Below are positions 28,429 through 34,131 of a stretch of DNA of 51,022 bases, in pieces. This DNA is from a virus, in IMG/VR virus record IMGVR_UViG_3300030687_000021, positions 1-51,022 of that record, one strand, 5' to 3'. Below the pieces are notes generated by a model. It was given only the letters and a program-made list of their open reading frames with translations, was not told the DNA's origin and searched no databases. Position numbers and translations under genes: made by a program. Each line of letters begins with the position of its first letter. The stretch's first letter is position 1.

Positions 28429-28450
28429 GGTAACGCGTGCACGCGTTACC
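28429..28450. repeat. Perfect 22-bp palindrome between convergent genes
   Basis: Half-site GGTAACGCGTG followed by its exact complement. No T-tract follows on either strand, so a classical terminator is unlikely; it may be a protein binding site or a factor-dependent end for the HU-like gene. Confidence 0.8.
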
Positions 28451-28461
28451 CTTCGGTGTGC

Positions 28462-28797
28462 CTACTTCGCCAAGTGCAACAGAAGCCCGGTAATGACGGA
28501 TAGCTGCACAGCCGCTGCGCTTAACACGATCCCCACAACCCACTTAATCGTCTCGTTTTTGCTTTCGGCAATCGCGAGTTTCAGAGCGCCTTCGCTTGCG
28601 GATAGGGCGAGTTTAAGGGTTCCCTCGGTCGATGCAAGGTCGGACTTGCTCGCAATCTGATCCTCAATCAGAACCTTCATTGCGTGCGCTTGGCCCTTGG
28701 CCTGTTGCGGGGTAAATCCCGACTCCTCCAGGGCGTCAGCGTAGCTCAGGGTATCAAAAACCATTGTAGACATAGTAAATCTCAGGTTAGGGTTCAT
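28462..28797 (-). CDS. DUF1640-like coiled-coil membrane protein, 111 aa
   Basis: FDTLSYADALEESGFTPQQA, then a coiled coil with SKSDLASTEGTLKLALSASE, and a C-terminal membrane span (WVVGIVLSAAAVQLSVITGL). This order (FDTxxYxxxLxxxG...QA, coil, span) is typical of DUF1640/CCDC90-like proteins, which many phages and bacteria carry with unknown function. The ATG at 28797 has AGGA seven bases upstream; an ATG at 28773 is an alternative. Confidence 0.7.
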   Translation of the reverse strand: MNPNLRFTMSTMVFDTLSYADALEESGFTPQQAKGQAHAMKVLIEDQIASKSDLASTEGTLKLALSASEGALKLAIAESKNETIKWVVGIVLSAAAVQLSVITGLLLHLAK

Positions 28798-28860
28798 TGC
28801 CATGTCCTAAAAGGCACGGGCTTATCATAGCGCGCTTACGTGTGCGGGACTATAAAACTA

Positions 28861-28889
28861 ATAATGCCGTATTTATAGTTTACTAGCAA
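28861..28889 (-). promoter_or_regulatory. Promoter of the DUF1640-like gene within a repeated unit
   Basis: On the - strand: -35 TTGCTA (28884-28889), a 17-base spacer GTAAACTATAAATACGG, -10 CATTAT (28861-28866). About 45 bases here (28857-28901) are nearly identical to 30322-30370. Confidence 0.6.
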
Positions 28890-28908
28890 GTAAGTATAAA
28901 CCCTTACA

Positions 28909-29214
28909 TTAAACTCCGCGCACTATCGAAATAGTCGCCACCGGGCTGTCGAACTGCTTAATCAATTCGGGATCACGTGCGCCCCACACAATCACGGCAC
29001 CTTTAGGGAGCGTCGTATCGCCTTTAACCTGCCACCAAGATGAGTACATGTCGGATTCGTCGGGTTCGATCAGTGCGGAAACTTTACCGCGCGCACCGAT
29101 ATCGACCAGGGCGCGCAGATACCTCTCGCCATGCTGGAATGTCACAGGATGCACGCCGATTGTCAGGCCCGCATCAAACTTAATACGTTCTTCCAAGGTG
29201 CGGTACATGGTCAT
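28909..29214 (-). CDS. Hypothetical protein, 101 aa
   Basis: Beta-rich (FQHGERYLRALVDIGARG, then KGAVIVWGARDPELIKQFD). No known motif. Its start overlaps the previous stop as ATGA. Confidence 0.6.
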   Translation of the reverse strand: MTMYRTLEERIKFDAGLTIGVHPVTFQHGERYLRALVDIGARGKVSALIEPDESDMYSSWWQVKGDTTLPKGAVIVWGARDPELIKQFDSPVATISIVRGV

Positions 29215-29507
29215 GACGACGCAGCCAAGACGCTGCGGACTTTCTGAGCGCCGACCTTATCAACCAGGGCGTCGATAGCCTGACGCGCCGCAGTGAGTTC
29301 ATCGGTTCTAGAATAATTGACGATAGCGCCGATTTTAGACAGACAAACGCGTTTCCCGGATTCGAAGTGAGAGACTGTAGGCACAGCATCGCCTCTTTCC
29401 TGATGTAGCGCGAACCAGTACCGGTATGCGCCTACGTAATGCGAGAATCTGCGGCACTCGGTCTTAACCTTGGTTCCGTCTATAAGGTGCATTTGAAAGG
29501 TCTGCAT
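29211..29507 (-). CDS. Hypothetical protein, 98 aa
   Basis: MQTFQMHLIDGTKVKTECRR gives a strand-turn-strand, then a helix YVGAYRYWFALHQERGD. A helical C-terminus (LTAARQAIDALVDKVG) could be a small helix-turn-helix. No family. A hairpin repeat lies before it. Confidence 0.55.
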   Translation of the reverse strand: MQTFQMHLIDGTKVKTECRRFSHYVGAYRYWFALHQERGDAVPTVSHFESGKRVCLSKIGAIVNYSRTDELTAARQAIDALVDKVGAQKVRSVLAASS

Positions 29508-29530
29508 TTTCTCTGTTCCTGTTCGGTGAC

Positions 29531-29564
29531 TTCCTAATGCCCTAAGCCCGCGTATAGCGGGCTT
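29531..29564. repeat. Repeated hairpin unit, copy 1
   Basis: TTCCTAATGCCCTAAGCCCG (29531-29550) is identical to 29937-29956. It opens a stem AAGCCCGC/GCGGGCTT (29544-29551/29557-29564). The run after the stem is T-rich only on the + strand (TTGGTTTG), although the flanking genes are on the - strand. Confidence 0.75.
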
Positions 29565-29583
29565 GGTTTGAGCGGGTAGGGCG

Positions 29584-29910
29584 CTAGTCGCGGTCTATTT
29601 TCACATCACCGGCCAAGTCTGCCGCGACTTCATGCCAATCGACGGATTGCAATGCCGCTGTCAGTAGATCAGAGTAGACGCCCGTTACTTCCGGCATTTC
29701 TTCCGTATGCGCGTCTTTCAACTCGTCGGCGAGCGTGCTAATAGCTGCTGTGCGTGCTAACTCGTCGTTAGTTTCGGTAAGCGCGCTTTCCTTTACCAAC
29801 GTCTCGGCGCGATCCGTCCAGCGCCGATACGAACTTTCCTCATTCGCAATCCACAGGTTCACATTCCACGTTTCGTAATTTTTGAATCCGTTATATCGTG
29901 AATCGGTCAT
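29584..29910 (-). CDS. DUF7249-like phage protein, 108 aa
   Basis: YNGFKNYETWNVNLWIANEE (about residues 5-24), then ELKDAHTEEMPEVTGVYSDL and LLTAALQSVDWHEVAADL, a series typical of DUF7249-type proteins found across many phages. Predicted helical and cytoplasmic; no enzyme motif. Function unknown. Confidence 0.75.
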   Translation of the reverse strand: MTDSRYNGFKNYETWNVNLWIANEESSYRRWTDRAETLVKESALTETNDELARTAAISTLADELKDAHTEEMPEVTGVYSDLLTAALQSVDWHEVAADLAGDVKIDRD

Positions 29911-29936
29911 TTCGTAGCATCCAGTAATTTAGGGGT

Positions 29937-29970
29937 TTCCTAATGCCCTAAGCCCGGATATACCGGGCTT
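29937..29970. repeat. Repeated hairpin unit, copy 2
   Basis: The same 20-base opening as copy 1, then stem AAGCCCGG/CCGGGCTT (29950-29957/29963-29970). Copies 1 and 2 flank the 29584-29910 gene, so that gene is a cassette bounded by direct repeats. Confidence 0.75.
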
Positions 29971-29987
29971 GGTTTTAGTTCTGACGC

Positions 29988-30290
29988 TCACAGGTCTTTT
30001 TTGCGCGATACGTCTGATACATGATACGCAATCCCAGCTTCTTCCCGCGCCCAAAGGGTCGATTGAGTGCTACCTGACTTGGGCGCTGCAACAAGACCTT
30101 GACTAACTAACCAATCGCCAGCGGTGCCAAGCGCCTGATCGCCGTACCCGTACTCAAACGGGATATGCGCTATTTCCTTGTTTTCCGCGTCGTAAATTCG
30201 AACCGAATGATACGTGTTGCCGTAGGTCGGTTGGAACCAGCGGCGTGCGACTACGGTAAATTTGATTCCGGGGGCGGTGCTGGTTGTCAT
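29988..30290 (-). CDS. Conserved-type phage protein (GNTYHSV), 100 aa
   Basis: FTVVARRWFQPTYGNTYHSV (about residues 11-30), then PFEYGYGDQ, matches a small phage protein family I recognise by this pattern but cannot name. Beta-rich with a helical close. It has its own promoter of the ACTATAAA family on the far side of the HTH genes. Confidence 0.65.
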   Translation of the reverse strand: MTTSTAPGIKFTVVARRWFQPTYGNTYHSVRIYDAENKEIAHIPFEYGYGDQALGTAGDWLVSQGLVAAPKSGSTQSTLWAREEAGIAYHVSDVSRKKDL

Positions 30291-30325
30291 TTTCGGGTCT
30301 CAGGGGTTGGTTGCTAACAGAACTA

Positions 30326-30355
30326 ATAATACCGTATTTATAGTTTTACTAGCAA
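30326..30355 (-). promoter_or_regulatory. Promoter of the GNTYHSV gene within a repeated unit
   Basis: On the - strand: -35 TTGCTA (30350-30355), an 18-base spacer GTAAAACTATAAATACGG, -10 TATTAT (30326-30331). The repeated unit continues as AAGTAAGTATAAACCCT to 30370. A partial copy ends near 30917. Confidence 0.65.
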
Positions 30356-30368
30356 GTAAGTATAAACC

Positions 30369-30566
30369 CTAGTCTTTCTGTGCCGCGTGCGTCATGTAAG
30401 GCAAAATCTGATCGCACGTCAGGCAGCGCAGGTGCGCGGTATCCCGACGCACCTTTAGAGCCGTGTAGATCACTCGCTTAGAGATTTTTAATTGGTCTGC
30501 GACAGATGCGACGGACCTATCCGGCTCGCTCTTGAGGATTGCGAGTGCCTGTTTAGTTTTGCTCAT
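30369..30566 (-). CDS. Small HTH protein B with CxxC tail, 65 aa
   Basis: ALAILKSEPDRSVASVADQL then KISKRVIYTALKVRRD gives a helix-turn-helix of the resolvase/MarR-like type. A C-terminal CLTCDQI pair may bind metal. It is a paralogue of the next HTH gene (same MSxxKxKTQxAL layout) and overlaps it by 14 bases. Probably a transcription regulator; the two could form a heterodimer. Confidence 0.65.
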   Translation of the reverse strand: MSKTKQALAILKSEPDRSVASVADQLKISKRVIYTALKVRRDTAHLRCLTCDQILPYMTHAAQKD

Positions 30567-30738
30567 TCTTTGAATCCTCGTCTTTTGATTTCAATTTCTC
30601 AGCTTCGCGCCTTACAGCGCGGGACACTACGGATTCGTGAATGCCAATAGCCTTAGCCGCTGCGTATTGCGAAACTCCGGGGTTAGCCCTTAGCAGGTCT
30701 AGTGCCCGCTGAGTTTTGCTTCTTTCCTTTCCACTCAT
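30553..30738 (-). CDS. Small HTH protein A, 61 aa
   Basis: KTQRALDLLRANPGVSQYAA then AKAIGIHESVVSRAVRRE is a clear helix-turn-helix. The tail is charged (KLKSKDEDSKNEQ). With the adjacent paralogue it is a good candidate for the regulator of the spacer-type promoters. The upstream region 30872-30917 carries a TATAGAAT-like -10 and a partial repeat unit. Confidence 0.65.
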   Translation of the reverse strand: MSGKERSKTQRALDLLRANPGVSQYAAAKAIGIHESVVSRAVRREAEKLKSKDEDSKNEQN

Positions 30739-30912
30739 TTTTAGGATTCCAAAAGATGAAAAAATCGTTAAAAACCGTGTCTCGCGAGGCCAGTAAAATC
30801 CTGGCCTGTCGCAAGTAGCCGGTATTAGTGAGCTGCAAGGGAGCGTACAAATCCAGGAAATCGCCCAAATTTGACCATAATTCTATACTTGCTAACAAGT
30901 AAGTATAAACCC

Positions 30913-31401
30913 CTAAATGTGTTTCCACGTGACGCGGGTTTTGATGTGGTGGATCGACACCTGCGACACGCCGTAGCGCGCTGCAAGGTCACGGCCGCTG
31001 TCCGTCGATATGCGGATGTCTCGAACGTCCTGTTCGGCAAGCTTGGCGCGGGGTGACGTTTCGCCAGCATCGCGAGCCGTGCGAATTCCCCAATGCAAAT
31101 TACTGATTTTGCAGTCGGTCACATCGCCGGATTTGAATAAGCCCTCGTAACCCTCAGGACAAGGCCCGGCAAACGCTGCGAGCACCAGACGATGCAGCAG
31201 AAACCGCCTGGTGACGCCTAGCTTGCATAGCGTTACCTGCAATCGTCCTTTGTTGTTTGATCCAATCTTCAATAGGTGTTTAGTAGTCCTGATACCTTCC
31301 GCGGTCGCTGCATTACTCAATCGCTTGAGACTGCGCACATTGCCATCGTCGCTTACTTGATACAGGCCGATGTAGTCGGGAACGTCGCGCCAGATTTCCA
31401 T
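30913..31401 (-). CDS. NUMOD4/HNH-like homing endonuclease with altered active site, 162 aa
   Basis: WRDVPDYIGLYQVSDDGNVR (about residues 4-23) is a NUMOD4 motif. GRLQVTLCKLGVTRRFLLHR and LVLAAFAGPCPEGYEG follow, then SNLHWGIRTARD, the HNH frame. A C-terminal HTH (LAARYGVSQVSIHHI) completes it. The usual second histidine and NN pair (NHxDGDxxNN) read LFKSGDVTDC here, so the nuclease may be inactive. It is preceded by a non-coding stretch to 31630. Confidence 0.75.
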   Translation of the reverse strand: MEIWRDVPDYIGLYQVSDDGNVRSLKRLSNAATAEGIRTTKHLLKIGSNNKGRLQVTLCKLGVTRRFLLHRLVLAAFAGPCPEGYEGLFKSGDVTDCKISNLHWGIRTARDAGETSPRAKLAEQDVRDIRISTDSGRDLAARYGVSQVSIHHIKTRVTWKHI

Positions 31402-31544
31402 GATTGATAACCTTGTATGTGTAAGTTTTGCAGTGAATTACTTGTTAAGAATGACACTATATAACACATAACACATTGATTAATAACGTTTATATGCTCG
31501 ATAAGTGTGTGTAAAATATCGTTTACATAATGAAAGTTATCGAA

Positions 31545-31571
31545 CAAATAGTGCTGTACAAAGCGTTTTCG
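31545..31571. promoter_or_regulatory. 27-bp dyad operator, copy 6 (half degenerate)
   Basis: The right half GTACAAAGCGTTTTCG matches the dyad and the left half is degenerate (CAAATAGTGCT). It ends one or two bases before the weak -35 region of the 31574-31601 promoter. Confidence 0.55.
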
Positions 31572-31573
31572 TG

Positions 31574-31601
31574 CAACAAAAAACTATAAATATGCTATTC
31601 T
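31574..31601 (+). promoter_or_regulatory. Composite promoter directed to the right
   Basis: A spacer AAAAACTATAAATATGC precedes -10 TATTCT (31596-31601); the -35 hexamer is poor (GCAACA). It is the only + strand member of the family and is placed to drive the small secreted peptide. Confidence 0.55.
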
Positions 31602-31630
31602 GTGTTTTCACCCACAAAGGAACAAAGGCC

Positions 31631-31783
31631 ATGCGATACCTCATAGCTGCATTGCTGATAGTGTATGCCACACAAGCATATCCACGAGGTCACAGCTCGG
31701 GTGATAGCTCGTCATACAGTCGTGCTGATAAGCTAAAGAGTGACACGAAAGACCACTATGGTACAGACGATCGAAAGAAATAA
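31631..31783 (+). CDS. Small secreted or periplasmic peptide, 50 aa
   Basis: MRYLIAALLIVYATQAYPRG is a typical signal peptide, leaving a hydrophilic tail rich in serine, aspartate and lysine (SSGDSSSYSRADKLKSDT). AAAGGAACAAAGGCC precedes the ATG. It carries its own dyad-linked promoter. Such genes in phages may act in superinfection exclusion or envelope changes, but no homologue is recognised. Confidence 0.65.
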   Translation: MRYLIAALLIVYATQAYPRGHSSGDSSSYSRADKLKSDTKDHYGTDDRKK

Positions 31784-31889
31784 AATAAATAAACAAAATG
31801 CTTACACGGCTGGAATGCTGGCTTGGATGGTGACCGTGTAGCTGTCCTCGCCGTTCCGGCACCCCCTACACCCCCTTTTTGTTCTGGCT

Positions 31890-31934
31890 GGCGCGTGATA
31901 CCGTCGCGCCTGTATTAGTTCGGAGTCCGAACTA
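31890..31934. repeat. Two inverted repeats upstream of terS (possible packaging site)
   Basis: GGCGCG (31890-31895) pairs with CGCGCC (31905-31910). Then TAGTTCGGA, G, TCCGAACTA (31916-31934) is a perfect 9-bp dyad. A position directly before terS is usual for cos or pac sites or a late-operon operator. The region 31784-31969 has no gene. Confidence 0.6.
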
Positions 31935-31969
31935 TGTGACTAGCAAGTATACACAAAGGGACGTGCAGA

Positions 31970-32695
31970 GTGGGCTACGATTTTAGACTGTTCACGGGGA
32001 AGCAGCGGAAGTTTGCCGAGGAATACGTCCTCGACCTGAACATGACCGCCGCGGCGCGCCGCGCCGGCTACGCGGACCCGTCTTCGGCCGCCTGCACGAC
32101 GATTGTTCTGGAGCATGTCCAGAGCTACATCAACCACCTGGTCGAGAAGCGCGCCAAGCGTCTTGAGCCTACGCAGGACGAGGTTGTAGCCCGGCTGTGG
32201 GCCATCGCCACCACTGATGTCAATGAGGTCGTACAGTACCGCCGCACCGCGTGCCGGTACTGCTACGGCACCAATTATCGCTACCAATGGACTGACGCCG
32301 AGTACGAGCGCGCCTGCGAAGAGGCGGCGAAGCGCAGCTGGCCGCAGCCGGTGCAATCGGGCGGCGTCGGTTACAGCAGGGACCGAGACCCCAATCCCGC
32401 GTGCCCGGAGTGCAAAGGCGAGGGTAAGGGCGAGATCCACGCGCAAGACACCCGCAAGATGGGGGAGGGCGCGAAAATGCTCTATGCCGGCGTCAAGGCC
32501 GGGCGCGATGGCCTGGAGATGAAGACCCACGACCAGGTCAAGGTGTTGGAGCTGTTGGGCCGTCATCTCGGCATGTTCAAGGATAAGGTCGAGCATTCAG
32601 GCGAGATCGCCAGCAACGGACCGACGCTGAACGTGACGCTGGCCGGCGCGACGGCTACTCCGCAGCAGGTCGTGCAGGACCCACAAGGTGCGTAA
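31970..32695 (+). CDS. terS: Terminase small subunit with zinc-finger insertion, 241 aa
   Basis: The N-terminus GKQRKFAEEYVLDLNMTAAA then RRAGYADPSS is the terminase_2-type DNA-binding domain. Between about residues 94 and 150, CRYCYGTNYRYQW and CPECKGEGKG form a zinc ribbon inserted before the oligomerisation helices, as in a subset of Burkholderiales phages. The GTG start at 31970 has AAAGGGACG upstream. TerS recognises the packaging site and recruits TerL; the inverted repeats just upstream may be that site. Confidence 0.9.
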   Translation: MGYDFRLFTGKQRKFAEEYVLDLNMTAAARRAGYADPSSAACTTIVLEHVQSYINHLVEKRAKRLEPTQDEVVARLWAIATTDVNEVVQYRRTACRYCYGTNYRYQWTDAEYERACEEAAKRSWPQPVQSGGVGYSRDRDPNPACPECKGEGKGEIHAQDTRKMGEGAKMLYAGVKAGRDGLEMKTHDQVKVLELLGRHLGMFKDKVEHSGEIASNGPTLNVTLAGATATPQQVVQDPQGA

Positions 32696-32915
32696 TCTCG
32701 CCACGTCCGAAGCTATTTCACAAACACTTATCAAAGCGCTCGGCTTGCCGCCCCTGGTCTCCAAGTTGGAGATCGTCCTGGAGGCAGGCGAGCCGGCGCG
32801 CGTCAAGTGCGACTTCATGCTGCTCGACAAGGAAACCGGCAACTTCGCCGCGGCGTTCGAAGAGTTCGAGTTGCAGCCGAAAACCAAGCCTGTCAACGCT
32901 CCAGGAGATTTTTGA
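32688..32915 (+). CDS. Hypothetical protein, 75 aa
   Basis: The GTG start overlaps the terS stop by eight bases. A small alpha/beta protein with VSKLEIVLEAGEPARVKCDF. Located between terS and terL, so it may be part of packaging or just a cargo gene. Confidence 0.55.
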   Translation: MRNLATSEAISQTLIKALGLPPLVSKLEIVLEAGEPARVKCDFMLLDKETGNFAAAFEEFELQPKTKPVNAPGDF

Positions 32916-33166
32916 TGTCCGTTCATGCTATCCGCGACAAGCCGCCCGTAACAGACGTGCCGGGGCAGCTGCGCAAGCTGGCCGACGATATCGAGGCAGA
33001 GAACTATGGCGAGGTCGCTGCCGCAGTCGTTGTGCTCGAAGCAATGACGCTACCGATTTTCGGCTTTGGTGGCGCAGATCCCAAGAATGCGAGCGAACTA
33101 CTGGCGTGCGCGCAGCAGAAATTGCTGCTGATTCGGATGAACTACATGCAGGCCATACCGACTTAA
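32915..33166 (+). CDS. Hypothetical protein, 83 aa
   Basis: The ATG overlaps the preceding stop as TGATG with CCAGGAG upstream. The helical LRKLADDIEAENYGEVAAAV is followed by a short hydrophobic region (VVVLEAMTLPIFGFGG). Small phage proteins of this kind (DIxxGxYGxVxxxxxVxE) are common near terminase genes. Function unknown. Confidence 0.6.
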   Translation: MSVHAIRDKPPVTDVPGQLRKLADDIEAENYGEVAAAVVVLEAMTLPIFGFGGADPKNASELLACAQQKLLLIRMNYMQAIPT

Positions 33167-33193
33167 CAAACACTTAATCACCCAGGAACCCAA

Positions 33194-33610
33194 ATGATCA
33201 AACCGACCCCAGGCCGTGTCGTCCTCTACACTCCGCACGAGGGCGATGCTGACTTGTTTCGTCACGACGCTACCCAACCGCTCGCAGCCATTGTCACGTA
33301 CGTGTGGAGCGACAACATGGTCAATCTCAGCGTCTTCAACCAGAACGGACGCCAGCACGAGCGGACCAGCGTATTGCTACTGCAAGACGACGCTATCGCT
33401 CCCTGCGGCCCATACGCAGAGTGGATGTCGTTCCAAAAAGGTCAGGCGGAAAAACAAGAAACAAAATCCGAAGTTAGCCGCTTAGCTCGCAATCAAGCGC
33501 TGTCCATCCTGAGTCCGACAGGCCGCGCCCTTCAGGACTACATGGTCAGCGTCAACAAGCTCGCCAAGTACATCGAGACCGGTGAGCTGCCGGCCGGAGC
33601 CGAAGCATGA
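33194..33610 (+). CDS. Conserved-type phage protein, 138 aa
   Basis: PGRVVLYTPHEGD, then LAAIVTYVWSDNMVNLSVFN and a helical end. This beta-barrel-like PGRVVxY protein is common near terminase genes in siphoviruses of proteobacteria. Role unknown. Overlaps the next gene by an ATGA. Confidence 0.65.
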   Translation: MIKPTPGRVVLYTPHEGDADLFRHDATQPLAAIVTYVWSDNMVNLSVFNQNGRQHERTSVLLLQDDAIAPCGPYAEWMSFQKGQAEKQETKSEVSRLARNQALSILSPTGRALQDYMVSVNKLAKYIETGELPAGAEA

Positions 33611-34032
33611 ACATGGTCGCCACCACGTCGCGCACCGGTGAGCAGCTGACCGAAGCCGCAATCGTACAAGCAGGGAAGATTGCGCCGCGCGTTACGCCGG
33701 CCCATATCGATGCGGTGATTTTCAGCGAGCATTTCTTCACGGCTGAGCACGGTGTTGAAGGTGCAATGGCGAGACTCGAATTGCACCAGAGGTATTCTGA
33801 CGTGGACACGCTTGCCGGTCACGCGTGTCCAGCAAGCCCACTGCACTTGCTCACCTTCTGCGTCATCGTGCTCCGCAACGGGTTCACCGTGACCGGGGAG
33901 AGCGCCTGTGCGAGTCCGGAGAACTTCGACCCGCAGATTGGCCGCGACATCGCTCGCAAGAATGCGCGCGAAAAGATTTGGGCGTTGGAAGGTTATTTGC
34001 TCAAGCAAAAAATTCACGATAAAAATAATTAG
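33607..34032 (+). CDS. Phage_gp49_66-like protein, 141 aa
   Basis: RVTPAHIDAVIFSEHFFTAE, then LTFCVIVLRNGFTVTGESA and NFDPQIGRDIARKNAREKIW near the end, closing on LEGYLLK. This is the Gp49 family pattern in order and spacing, with full length. Family role is unknown, probably a conserved accessory protein. It overlaps the previous gene by an ATGA. Confidence 0.85.
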   Translation: MNMVATTSRTGEQLTEAAIVQAGKIAPRVTPAHIDAVIFSEHFFTAEHGVEGAMARLELHQRYSDVDTLAGHACPASPLHLLTFCVIVLRNGFTVTGESACASPENFDPQIGRDIARKNAREKIWALEGYLLKQKIHDKNN

Positions 34033-34045
34033 GATCACGAACAAA

Positions 34046-34103
34046 TAGGATTACTGAAAAGTAGCACTACTATTCATCAGGAATGCTAAACATAGTAATC
34101 CTA
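34046..34103. repeat. Nested inverted repeats before terL
   Basis: TAGGATTACT (34046-34055) pairs with AGTAATCCTA (34094-34103), enclosing a small AGTAG/CTACT hairpin. The region 34033-34131 is AT-rich and non-coding. Confidence 0.6.
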
Positions 34104-34131
34104 AACATATTTAACAAATACTTAAGGAACT

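Larger units (their letters stand above)
31402..31630. other. Divergent control region between the two halves
   Basis: Non-coding and AT-rich. It separates the leftward genes (ending at the start of the HNH-like gene) from the rightward small peptide. It contains the dyad copy 6 and a composite promoter directed to the right. No further gene is seen. Confidence 0.6.

Noticed and set aside
28429-28450. Rho-independent terminator at the 22-bp palindrome
   Set aside because: No T-tract follows on either strand.
30683-30928. Frame of 81 codons overlapping the HTH genes
   Set aside because: It runs through the repeated unit and the control region before HTH gene A and has no motif.
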